A stretch of DNA of 31,757 nt. Origin: a virus. The DNA is taken from the IMG/VR virus record IMGVR_UViG_3300013136_000027, positions 1-31,757 of that record. The stretch is one strand, 5' to 3'. This document shows, piece by piece, positions 15,856-23,063 of this stretch (position 1 is its first letter; every line of letters starts with the position of its first letter). The notes below the pieces were generated by a model. The model did not search any database. It had not been told where the DNA came from and saw nothing but the letters and a program-made list of their open reading frames with translations. A program made the position numbers and the translations under genes.

Positions 15856-16997
15856 TTATATATTTCCTCCCTTGTTCCGTGAGGATAGGCAGCGGTACCA
15901 TAAACTACATTGCACGGAGCGACATCTTTAGTTACTACGGCTCCTGCACCTACTATTGCATTCTCCCCCACGGTCACACCCGGTAATATAATAGCACCCA
16001 TCCCGATTACTGCGCCTTTCTTGATTAAAATCTTGCCCCACTTATCCTTACCTGAAGGTGGATGCTTGTCATTGCTGAAACTGACACGAGGAGCCACAAA
16101 AACATCGTCTTCAATAACGACCCCTTCGGGTATAAAGGTGAAAGCAGATATGCGTACATTATTCCCGATAACAACGTTATTCCCAATCTCGCAAAATTGC
16201 CCAATAGAGCACCCCTTTCCAATCTTGGCTGTAGGATAGATATTACTATTCGGCCAGATTGTCGTTCCACGATCTATGCGGTAAGCCGCATCCAACAGAG
16301 GCACATCCTCTACCTGCTTTAATAATAATTCCATATCCTCTACGGTACAATGCCCGCCCACATAGTCCTTAAAGGGATAAAGCACCGGCTGGCATAAATG
16401 AGACGTCCCTAATGAAAGCATCCCATCATTCCTGCTCTCTTCATAAGGAGTAACAATCTGCTGGTAATCAAGCCCAAAACATTCGCAGATAGCTTCCTGC
16501 TCCTTGGCAAAAGCGATATAAACTCCGTACCGGCACAACTCTAACAACTTCATCAGTTCGGTAGAATCAGTATTATTTACCACCTTGACTGTCATCCCGG
16601 TTTTCTCGAGATACTCCATTACCTTTTCTACGTCTCTGATATTATCGTTGTAAGAGATGTACTTTAGGTAAGTCGTCAACCCCTCAACCATTTTCGGATG
16701 TACGCCGCGCACTGGAGAATGAAAGCAGTTAAATCCTATCTTCTTGGTCGTTCCCACCGGGACAGAAGAGTGTATAACCACATATTTCGGCAGGATGTTC
16801 GTGATATAGCTCTTTACTATCTCAACAAAGGAGTCTGAATATGGAATACAGATATGCATAATATCTATCTTCGCGGGTAACCTAAGTGTCCACTCTGGGT
16901 CTTTTACATCCCCTGAATAGACCTCCGGATATGCTTTCTGCAGTATACTGTGCAACGCCGAGCCTATCTCACCCATTCCAATCACAAGACTGGTCAT
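15852..16997 (-). CDS. Fusion: truncated nucleotide-sugar 6-dehydrogenase plus hexapeptide acetyltransferase
   Basis: Residues 1-230 form a Rossmann domain with GMGEIG (7-12) followed by a helical domain (ELMKLLELCRYGVYIAFAKE) and VGGHC with Cys217, the catalytic Cys motif of UDP-glucose / UDP-GlcNAc 6-dehydrogenases. The usual C-terminal UDP-binding domain is missing. In its place residues about 235-381 form a left-handed beta-helix of hexapeptide repeats (IGKGCSIGQFCEIGNNVVIG; VIGMGAIILPGVTVGENAIV), as in WbpD/WlbB-type sugar N-acetyltransferases. The two functions are successive in UDP-GlcNAc3NAcA-type pathways. The start has GGAGGAAAA. It overlaps both neighbours by 4 bp. Confidence 0.8.
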   Translation of the reverse strand: MTSLVIGMGEIGSALHSILQKAYPEVYSGDVKDPEWTLRLPAKIDIMHICIPYSDSFVEIVKSYITNILPKYVVIHSSVPVGTTKKIGFNCFHSPVRGVHPKMVEGLTTYLKYISYNDNIRDVEKVMEYLEKTGMTVKVVNNTDSTELMKLLELCRYGVYIAFAKEQEAICECFGLDYQQIVTPYEESRNDGMLSLGTSHLCQPVLYPFKDYVGGHCTVEDMELLLKQVEDVPLLDAAYRIDRGTTIWPNSNIYPTAKIGKGCSIGQFCEIGNNVVIGNNVRISAFTFIPEGVVIEDDVFVAPRVSFSNDKHPPSGKDKWGKILIKKGAVIGMGAIILPGVTVGENAIVGAGAVVTKDVAPCNVVYGTAAYPHGTREEIYK

Positions 16998-17926
16998 TTT
17001 TCCTCCATTGCGTCAATTACCGGTTTATAATTATTCCTGAAATCATACTTCTCTTCTGCCCACGCCCGCATACGAGAAGGCGCAAGTTCGTCTTTATCAA
17101 GCCTGGTATAGCAATCCTTCAGTTCGTCAAAGGTAGTCCAAACACATTCTTCCGGAAACTGGATACTTGCTCCCGGCCAGTTATGCACTAATGGTATAAC
17201 GCCCATAGCCATCGCTTCGATCAGGTTCATCGGGCTACCTTCAGCTATAGAAGTAGAGATTATAAACTTCTTATCCTTCAGGAAATTCCTTACGAAATCA
17301 TGATTGTTGCGGTATTGAGAGTTAAACCAAGAGCCTTTTAGTTTAGGCAATACTGTATTAAGATAATAAGTCCTGCGTATGTCCTGGTTTCTCCCGATAT
17401 GCTCTATCCTGACTTCAGGGTTAATCTTATTTAATTCGTGATTTGCCTGCACAAGCAGTTCAATACCCTTCTTTTCGTTTATATCAGCTATAAAAGCAAT
17501 CTGATTTCTATCCTTAAGCGTGCCGTTTAACTGCCACTCCGCAAGGTCAACGCCGTTCTTAATGAAAGTAGGGGTAATATTAGCAACCCTTCGCTTAAAA
17601 ACATGGTAATGCGCTTCATTCAGCATAAACAACTTTTTAATGTTACTCCAATTTATCTTCTCAAGATTAGCCCAGCCATCTGCATTAAATATCTCGTAAG
17701 AACGAAGTATCACATAAAGCGGCTTCATATTGTCTATACGAGACATAAAGATAACAAACTTATCAGCCCAATGAGAAAGCACCTTATCGCACCACTCTAT
17801 GTCTTTAATCCCGTCAGCGATGCGTGGCCCGATAAACCAGCGAAGTTCATGCCCTCTGGACTCTATATACCTTGTCCAGTAAGGAACCCAAGTATTCCTC
17901 CAAGGAGTTACGCAAAGTATCTTCAT
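16994..17926 (-). CDS. GT4-type glycosyltransferase
   Basis: The 310-residue protein starts MKILCVTPWRNTWVPYW and has a GT-B layout. The C-terminal half carries FIKNGVDLAEW, then HIGRNQDI and EGSPMNLIEAMAMGVIPLVH, which is the E-x7-E donor-binding motif of GT4 enzymes. It transfers a sugar from a nucleotide donor to a glycan acceptor; donor and acceptor are unknown. Its start overlaps the preceding methyltransferase stop by 4 bp, so the pair is coupled. Confidence 0.8.
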   Translation of the reverse strand: MKILCVTPWRNTWVPYWTRYIESRGHELRWFIGPRIADGIKDIEWCDKVLSHWADKFVIFMSRIDNMKPLYVILRSYEIFNADGWANLEKINWSNIKKLFMLNEAHYHVFKRRVANITPTFIKNGVDLAEWQLNGTLKDRNQIAFIADINEKKGIELLVQANHELNKINPEVRIEHIGRNQDIRRTYYLNTVLPKLKGSWFNSQYRNNHDFVRNFLKDKKFIISTSIAEGSPMNLIEAMAMGVIPLVHNWPGASIQFPEECVWTTFDELKDCYTRLDKDELAPSRMRAWAEEKYDFRNNYKPVIDAMEEK

Positions 17927-18414
17927 CTTACAAACACCATAAAGTTATAGGCTTCTTTAAGTTCGTTGAACGCATAGTATTCAAGATAGACCAGTTTTCC
18001 TAATCCAATCAGGCTCTCTATCGGAACAATATTGTCTATTGGCTGAAGCGGATGCTGGTTATCCGGCTGATTTATTAAAATTAAGCCGCCTTTCTTGCAA
18101 AACTTCTTAAGCCGTTCCAATGCTTTGGGAACGTCAGGGACATGCTCCAACACATCAAAACAGCACACAACCTCATATTCTTTTCCATCATCCCAGGTGT
18201 ATAAATCCTCATCTATATCTATACCAGTAACACTCTTGGCATAAACCCTCATACAAGTCGTCAATACCTTTGTCCCGCAACCGACATCTAATACTTCTTT
18301 TCTTCTGATAAGATCCGGGACAAGCGAGATAATCTTAAGTATTCTCGCAGAAATCTTCTTTCTCTTGGCGTGCTCGCGGTAGTATTCTTTGATATCCGGC
18401 AGCAATCCTAACAT
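17923..18414 (-). CDS. Small class I SAM-dependent methyltransferase
   Basis: The 163-residue protein has VLDVGCGTKVLTTCM (motif I), VTGIDIDEDL (motif II acidic residue), CCFDVLEHVPDVPKAL (motif IV, xVLEHxxD) and GGLILINQPD (motif VI). The pattern is typical of the Methyltransf_11/25-like enzymes in surface-polysaccharide clusters. It is on the short side because it lacks an extended C-terminal substrate domain. It is coupled to the glycosyltransferase that follows and lies 8 bp after another, so it probably works on the same glycan. Confidence 0.75.
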   Translation of the reverse strand: MLGLLPDIKEYYREHAKRKKISARILKIISLVPDLIRRKEVLDVGCGTKVLTTCMRVYAKSVTGIDIDEDLYTWDDGKEYEVVCCFDVLEHVPDVPKALERLKKFCKKGGLILINQPDNQHPLQPIDNIVPIESLIGLGKLVYLEYYAFNELKEAYNFMVFVR

Positions 18415-18421
18415 CTCAGTA

Positions 18422-19417
18422 TTACGATAAAAGTTGACAATATAAATCCTTTACTATATGAATATGCTTTTCCATTGTAAACTGGTGGCGCTTGAGCATT
18501 ACATTCCTCTGGCAACGCTCTCTTTCATCCCAGCGCTCCTTTATTTCCTCTACGCTGCTTACTGAAATCCCTACATCGTGCTCTTTAACAAACTTTCCGG
18601 TTTCTTCAGCATTCAGCGCTATGATCGGTATTCCTGCAGCCATATACTCAAATAACTTATTCGGCATAGCTACATCCCACTCCCTGAATTTACCCAAATT
18701 ACCGCACAAACCCCAGTCAAATATACCCATCATATTTATTAGGTGCTCGTGCGGGACACCCTCATTCAAGTTGCATAAATCCTTATAAGCTTCCTTCATT
18801 CCGGGCTTTTTGGTTGAGGGACTGAATATGCTGAATGCTATGTCGTGCTTATCAAGCTCTTTACATAGATCTACGTATTTTGCATAAGCCATAAACTCTT
18901 TCTGATCCGGATGGTCTATCCTACCCTCATATACTATCCCTCCGGCATACCCCCAAGCATTGTAAGAGATATGCTGTTCATTCACATAGGGTGGAAGCAC
19001 AATACAAGGGAGTTTTGTCTCTATCAAAGCCTTGCAAGGTTCTGAAGGAACGATAATCCCGTCCACCCATTTTGATACCAGTCTTTCCTCTGCCGAGGCA
19101 TCTTCTGCTTTCTCTGACCGCCATACCTGCGCATCGTGCCAGTCATATACGATCTTCTTATCCGGGAGGATTTCTCTGCAGGGTATCACCACCCAAGAAG
19201 GCTCGCTGACTACATGGATAATATCAACGTCCTTAAATCTCTCCAAAGTACGTCTTAACCCGGCGGCGTCATGAAAGAATGAAACTGTCTTAAAGATATC
19301 TGCCTGCGGGACCGTGTGGGTTACTAAATGCAAGTCCACTAAATCACTTAAGGCATGCATCTGCTTAAGCATCCTACTGCAAGTCCGATGAGCTATAGCT
19401 AATACTTTTAACTTCAT
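18422..19417 (-). CDS. GT-B glycosyltransferase
   Basis: The 331-residue protein starts MKLKVLAIAHRTCSRM. It has a first Rossmann half (VDIIHVVSEPSWVVIPCREI, KIVYDWHDAQVWR) and a second half with IVYEGRIDHP and MPNKLFEYMAAGIPIIAL, the 'pnKlfEYmaaG.Pvia' donor-site motif of GT4-like enzymes. The His-Asp in DWHDAQ fits a GT4 N-domain. It is the first gene of the sugar cassette after the head genes and has no clear ribosome site, only A/T-rich sequence, after a GC-rich hairpin. Confidence 0.78.
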   Translation of the reverse strand: MKLKVLAIAHRTCSRMLKQMHALSDLVDLHLVTHTVPQADIFKTVSFFHDAAGLRRTLERFKDVDIIHVVSEPSWVVIPCREILPDKKIVYDWHDAQVWRSEKAEDASAEERLVSKWVDGIIVPSEPCKALIETKLPCIVLPPYVNEQHISYNAWGYAGGIVYEGRIDHPDQKEFMAYAKYVDLCKELDKHDIAFSIFSPSTKKPGMKEAYKDLCNLNEGVPHEHLINMMGIFDWGLCGNLGKFREWDVAMPNKLFEYMAAGIPIIALNAEETGKFVKEHDVGISVSSVEEIKERWDERERCQRNVMLKRHQFTMEKHIHIVKDLYCQLLS

Positions 19418-19453
19418 AAAAACATCAAAAGGTTTCTCTTCCGCTATAATTGA

Positions 19454-19474
19454 GGGCGGGTGATTAGCCCGCCC
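19454..19474 (-). terminator. GC-rich hairpin between head genes and sugar cassette, terminator-like
   Basis: A perfect 7-bp inverted repeat, GGGCGGG / CCCGCCC, encloses a 7-nt loop. It lies just downstream of the stop of the 137-residue head protein and 37 bp before the first glycosyltransferase. The run after it on the minus strand is only TCAATTATAG, so a classical U-tract is missing. It could be a weak terminator that lowers transcription of the sugar cassette, or an RNA 3' end stabiliser. Confidence 0.5.
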
Positions 19475-19483
19475 CCCATTGTG

Positions 19484-19897
19484 TTACGCTGAGTCTGCTA
19501 CATCGAATTGTTCAAGAATATCAATGTAGTAGTGGAAATTGCCACCTGAACCGATAACACCGACAGCAGGAGCCATGTTTTCGTTAGCTGCTATCGTAGT
19601 AGCTGTTATCGTATCACCTGTGGAATGTCCAGTTGCTGCAACTACACCCGCTGCGGAGAAGGTAAACTGGCAAAGAGTCGCCGTTGTTCCACCGCCTGCA
19701 GGCCAATACAGTAAATCAAGCACTGTATTGCTTGACACTCTGACATCATTAGCGCTTGCGATAAGACCAAACTTGACTATCTTGGTCTTTGTGGCAAAGC
19801 TGATATTGTCAGGGTGAGTAGCCGCTGTACCTATTGCTTCAAGCGTGGGGAAGATAACCCTACGCTTTAAACCATATTTACTATTCGCGTATGTCAT
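19484..19897 (-). CDS. Probable capsid decoration / head accessory protein, 137 aa
   Basis: The ATG at 19897 follows AAGGAGGATAAT and lies 10 bp after the capsid stop; the longer in-frame reading into the capsid gene is not expected to be used. The product is beta-rich with Thr, Ala and Gly (TYANSKYGLKRRVIFPTLEA at the start; VVAATGHSTGDTITATTIAA). Small proteins of this kind directly after the major capsid gene are often decoration or stabilising proteins. The role is inferred from position. Confidence 0.65.
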   Translation of the reverse strand: MTYANSKYGLKRRVIFPTLEAIGTAATHPDNISFATKTKIVKFGLIASANDVRVSSNTVLDLLYWPAGGGTTATLCQFTFSAAGVVAATGHSTGDTITATTIAANENMAPAVGVIGSGGNFHYYIDILEQFDVADSA

Positions 19898-19907
19898 ATT
19901 ATCCTCC

Positions 19908-20837
19908 TTAGAGTGAAGTAAGGTGTATGATTCTCGTTTCCGAGTCATTGGTAAAATCCCAGGTGATCTTGAACCCACCGAGGTAATACCAGGCAATAGC
20001 CTGATCTCTTCCGAAATCCTTAGGTAAATCAATACGGATATCCTCAGGGATCACGATACCTTCGCGGACTGCGTCGCCACCGAAGAACACGGCTTCGCCA
20101 TCCACCGAACCAGATCCTAAGGTGTTCTTCAGGATGTTGGTCTCTTCCACGAAACGGCAGCCATAGTACTGTCCGACTTCCCCGTTATACATCGGCTTCA
20201 TCGTTGTCTGCATAGCCTTTGCTTCAAAGAAATCGTACAAACCACGGATACTGTTTGTTGAAGCAATACAGATGTAGTTGTTACCATCGTATCTTGGAAC
20301 ATTCAACTTCTTCAGCTGGTCGATAACATCGCGGACATTCTTATCTGACATAGAGCCAGATGAGGTTGCGGAAGCGGTGCCAGACGTGCTGAAGGTTGTG
20401 GTTGCAGTGTTAACTACCGCTGCTTTGTACACGCAGGTTTTGAACTCTGCGGCTGCTGCTGAATCCAGAACTTTAGCCATATCATTTCTCAATACGGTCT
20501 TCACCATATCGGGAACTGTGACATCAGCTAAGCTCTGCACCTTCAGGGTGTACGGAATTGCGTTGCCGTACTCGTTCACTGTTAAGGTGCTCTGAACGAT
20601 GGTGTAATTCCTCTTCGGAATGGTGCTCGTTTCAGATAACGTACCGCCAGCTGTGGAGATGTTGCTTATCTTGTTGAAGAACACTTTATCTCCACGATTC
20701 TTACCAGCTGCAGCTTCTGCGTTCACGAATTGACGAAACTTCATGAGGGGTTGCGCAGCATGGCGAATCTGCTTGCTTAATACGTTATTAGAAAGATAGC
20801 CACCCAGCGAGGATGTTGCCCATATCTGCTGAGACAT
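19908..20837 (-). CDS. Major capsid protein, HK97-fold, N4-gp56-like family
   Basis: The 309-residue protein has an N-terminal region with PLMKFRQFVNAEAAAGKNRG and TAGGTLSETSTIPKRNYTI, which resembles the 'l.f..f......GkN.Gdtv....i....gg.lsE...ip' opening of N4-gp56-type capsids. The middle contains NEYGNAIPYTLKVQ; the end contains GGDAVREGIVIPEDIRIDLP. Its length fits an HK97-fold capsid monomer. It follows the scaffold gene with a one-base overlap and precedes a probable decoration gene. This assignment is supported strongly by context. Confidence 0.85.
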   Translation of the reverse strand: MSQQIWATSSLGGYLSNNVLSKQIRHAAQPLMKFRQFVNAEAAAGKNRGDKVFFNKISNISTAGGTLSETSTIPKRNYTIVQSTLTVNEYGNAIPYTLKVQSLADVTVPDMVKTVLRNDMAKVLDSAAAAEFKTCVYKAAVVNTATTTFSTSGTASATSSGSMSDKNVRDVIDQLKKLNVPRYDGNNYICIASTNSIRGLYDFFEAKAMQTTMKPMYNGEVGQYYGCRFVEETNILKNTLGSGSVDGEAVFFGGDAVREGIVIPEDIRIDLPKDFGRDQAIAWYYLGGFKITWDFTNDSETRIIHLTSL

Positions 20838-21808
20838 TAGACTCCTCTTTCAATTTGATACTGTTTGCGCTCGTTGATATAATCTTCGAGGCGCTCGGGT
20901 TCGCTTGAGGGGGGAGCCTTCTTTTCACCGCTCGGCACTCCGCTCACAGGCGACTTTTTCATCCTTTCCTTAGTCAATTGCTTTGTAAGCTTCTTGACTT
21001 TGGTATCGGTCTGTTTTCCGGCTTTAGTGCGCATGAGATAAGCTAACGCATCCGCCACTGCCAATTTCTGACCGCCAGGAGTGTTTTGGTAATAAGCCGC
21101 CTTCTCCGGGATCTTATTGAAGTAGAGTGCGTAAGCAATCTGGTAGAGCATAGAAGTACCGTTTTTAAGGTCAAGGTCTTTGTGAGAATTCGGCCAGATC
21201 TCAGGAACTTTGGTATCAGCATATTTCGCGTAGATATCCACAGTTTCCTGCCATTCGGCATTTATACGCTTCTCTTTTTCGACATAGCTATTCTTCTCAC
21301 CCTCGTACATATCAATGAGCTCTTGCTTGGTCTGCTTCCTCATGTGGTCCATAATATCCCACGCAAGATTAGCATCCCCTTCTTCCCACGCTTTTTTAAG
21401 CGCGGTCTTCAGTTGCTCATCGGAGTACTTCGGGACCCTTCCACTCTTAGTGGCTTCTTCCGCTACCTTTGCTTCTTTCTCCGCCCTCAATACTTTAAGT
21501 TCGGCGGTCAGCTTGTCAATGCGCTTCTGCGCATTCGGCGTTATCTCGCTTTCATCTTCAGCCGTTGCTTCTTTAATCGCCTTCTCAACTTCGGAAAGCT
21601 CTTCTTTCGGAGCAGTTTCTTCCTCTCCAGGAGTTATCGCCTCAGCGATTTCCTCTGCTTCCGTGGAGACTTCTTCAGTAGCGGGTGTTTCCGGCTCTAC
21701 AGTAGCCTTACCAGTGGATTCGTCTACCAAACCGTCTTCGAGTATTTCTCTTGCGGATTGTTCGACAGGTGCCTCAGTAACCTGTGTTGCTTTAGCTTCA
21801 TCAGCCAT
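20837..21808 (-). CDS. Scaffold protein
   Basis: The ATG at 21808 is preceded by GGAGGTTCAA, which is better than the ATG 12 bp upstream. The 323-residue protein is highly charged, with a Glu/Thr/Ala-rich first 100 residues, a coiled-coil stretch (AQKRIDKLTAELKVLRAEKE) and a basic tail with KKLTKQLTKERMKKSP. Such acidic, helical proteins with a basic C-terminus next to the capsid gene are internal scaffolds, which bind the capsid through their C-terminus and leave before DNA packaging. The fit to context is good. Confidence 0.85.
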   Translation of the reverse strand: MADEAKATQVTEAPVEQSAREILEDGLVDESTGKATVEPETPATEEVSTEAEEIAEAITPGEEETAPKEELSEVEKAIKEATAEDESEITPNAQKRIDKLTAELKVLRAEKEAKVAEEATKSGRVPKYSDEQLKTALKKAWEEGDANLAWDIMDHMRKQTKQELIDMYEGEKNSYVEKEKRINAEWQETVDIYAKYADTKVPEIWPNSHKDLDLKNGTSMLYQIAYALYFNKIPEKAAYYQNTPGGQKLAVADALAYLMRTKAGKQTDTKVKKLTKQLTKERMKKSPVSGVPSGEKKAPPSSEPERLEDYINERKQYQIERGV

Positions 21809-21904
21809 TTGAACCTCCATTCAGCGCTTACGATGCGCAGGAACTTAAAATCCAGCGTTTTCTAAGGAAAGCGCAGAAACCTTAATTTACTATCACAGTG
21901 AGAG

Positions 21905-22303
21905 TTACCTCACATAATAATATTGTTTATTACCACTCTCAAACCAACTACCGCCTGTTACATACCTGGAACCATCGGTGGACTTGGTATAAATATGTCC
22001 ATCTACGTAATACTGGCAGACGAGATTGCCTTCCGGATCGTATCTATTTTCTACTCCCGGACGATCCTGGACGTAGAGAGAATTGAAGGTCTTGTCTCTG
22101 TTAAACTTTGCAAACCCCCAATCCGCCGTTAAGGTCAAACAAAGAATATAGTAAGAGTTTAATTTACCATTATCAAATCTGACTATACCTTCTTCAAAGA
22201 GCTGTACAGGAGCCGGGTCAAGGGATTCGAGAAAATCGTTACTGAACCTGTACCCAAGTTCCGTCTTGATAACGCCAGGTACCTGCTCCAAGTCTTTTAC
22301 CAT
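21905..22303 (-). CDS. Hypothetical head-region protein, about 132 aa
   Basis: The ATG at 22303 (AGGGATTGGTA upstream) gives 132 residues; a GTG at 22348 is also possible but overlaps the preceding gene by 110 bp. The beta-rich product includes GIVRFDNGKLNSYYILCLTL and ends GGSWFESGNKQYYYVR, with DPEGNLVCQYYVDGHIYTKS. It has no recognised family. About 100 bp separate it from the scaffold gene, where no clear promoter or terminator was seen. Confidence 0.6.
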   Translation of the reverse strand: MVKDLEQVPGVIKTELGYRFSNDFLESLDPAPVQLFEEGIVRFDNGKLNSYYILCLTLTADWGFAKFNRDKTFNSLYVQDRPGVENRYDPEGNLVCQYYVDGHIYTKSTDGSRYVTGGSWFESGNKQYYYVR

Positions 22304-22544
22304 TACCAATCCCTGTCTGTTTAGTGCCACGACCGCTAAAGAAACCACCTCCGGGGGAGGACAAAGACTCTTGTGCCAGTTTTTGTAGGCTTATGTGTGC
22401 TCTCTTGCCTTCCCGGACCGTGGCTTGACTTATTAAAGAATTTATCAAATTCGTTTTAGCTTGGGGGTGGCCGGGAGCGGACGCAATACGTCTCACCCGT
22501 CTTGCAACTTCACCGTAGTCCATGCCCGGCCGCAAATCACTCAT
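22239..22544 (-). CDS. Hypothetical 101-residue basic protein
   Basis: The ATG at 22544 overlaps the stop of the 41-residue gene in an ATGA junction. The product begins MSDLRPGMDYGEVARRVRRI, is helical and basic at first, then Gly-rich (SSPGGGFFSGRGTKQTGIGN) and ends WRYQDGTWVQVQ. No family is recognised. Its long overlap with the next gene (65 bp) is unusual for the rest of the operon, and may mean that one of the two starts is misassigned. Confidence 0.6.
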   Translation of the reverse strand: MSDLRPGMDYGEVARRVRRIASAPGHPQAKTNLINSLISQATVREGKRAHISLQKLAQESLSSPGGGFFSGRGTKQTGIGNGKRLGAGTWRYQDGTWVQVQ

Positions 22545-22666
22545 TTCTTCCTGCTCATTCCCGCTACGTTCAAAGCTATGGCTATCGCCTGCTTGCGCGG
22601 CTTACCTGCTTCCATTTCTTTCTTGATGTTATGGCCTATGTTTTTCTTGCCTTTCTTAAGGGGCAT
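22541..22666 (-). CDS. Small conserved basic phage protein, 41 aa
   Basis: The ATG at 22666 begins MPLKKGKKNIGHNIKKEMEA and the product ends with ALNVAGMSRKK. The 'MPLKKGK....NI...m..GkP.KQAiAIAL..AG.srkk' layout is a recurrent small phage protein that lies among head and tail genes; its function is not known. It overlaps the preceding gene by 11 bp and the following one by 3 bp, so all three are probably co-translated. Confidence 0.75.
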   Translation of the reverse strand: MPLKKGKKNIGHNIKKEMEAGKPRKQAIAIALNVAGMSRKK

Positions 22667-23063
22667 ACTTACCCTCCCTGTATCTTGTATCGTCCACTAA
22701 CGGAACGCGGTAACGTTCCTCTTTTTCCTTCTGAAGCTCTTTTAGATTATCTTCGAGTATGGGAAGTTGCTGGAGGTGGAACATCACCCTGCTATGCAGA
22801 TCCATAAGTGCCTGCTTATAGCCGATCCAGAACTCCCGGCGCTCCTCTTTCTTAGCTCTATCCAGTTTTCCTGAGACCCAGGTATCGCCTATCTTACCAC
22901 CTACAGTATCTATGATCATGCGGTCAAGAGTAGGCAGGATAGTATTCTTCCAGCCGTCGCTTTCAATAGTATCCTTAACCCTGCGGCAGATCTCTAACTG
23001 CTTATTGAGTTTCTGTTCACTGGCGTTGACTAACTGCTCATGTTCTTCGTTAGAATAACCCAC
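22656..23063 (-). CDS. Hypothetical helical protein downstream of portal, 135 aa
   Basis: The start is GTG with GGAG seven bases upstream, overlapping the portal end by 14 bp. The product is strongly helical: NEEHEQLVNASEQKLNKQLE, then a second helix (DRAKKEERREFWIGYKQALM) and a C-terminal coiled-coil-like stretch (LPILEDNLKELQKEKEERYR). No domain is recognised. Small helical proteins right after portal are common in podovirus-like genomes, but their job is unclear. Confidence 0.65.
   Translation of the reverse strand: MGYSNEEHEQLVNASEQKLNKQLEICRRVKDTIESDGWKNTILPTLDRMIIDTVGGKIGDTWVSGKLDRAKKEERREFWIGYKQALMDLHSRVMFHLQQLPILEDNLKELQKEKEERYRVPLVDDTRYREGKYAP

Noticed and set aside
21086-21865. Plus-strand open frame opposite the scaffold gene
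   Set aside because: Phe/Leu/Arg-rich composition expected from antisense of a Glu/Lys-rich gene.
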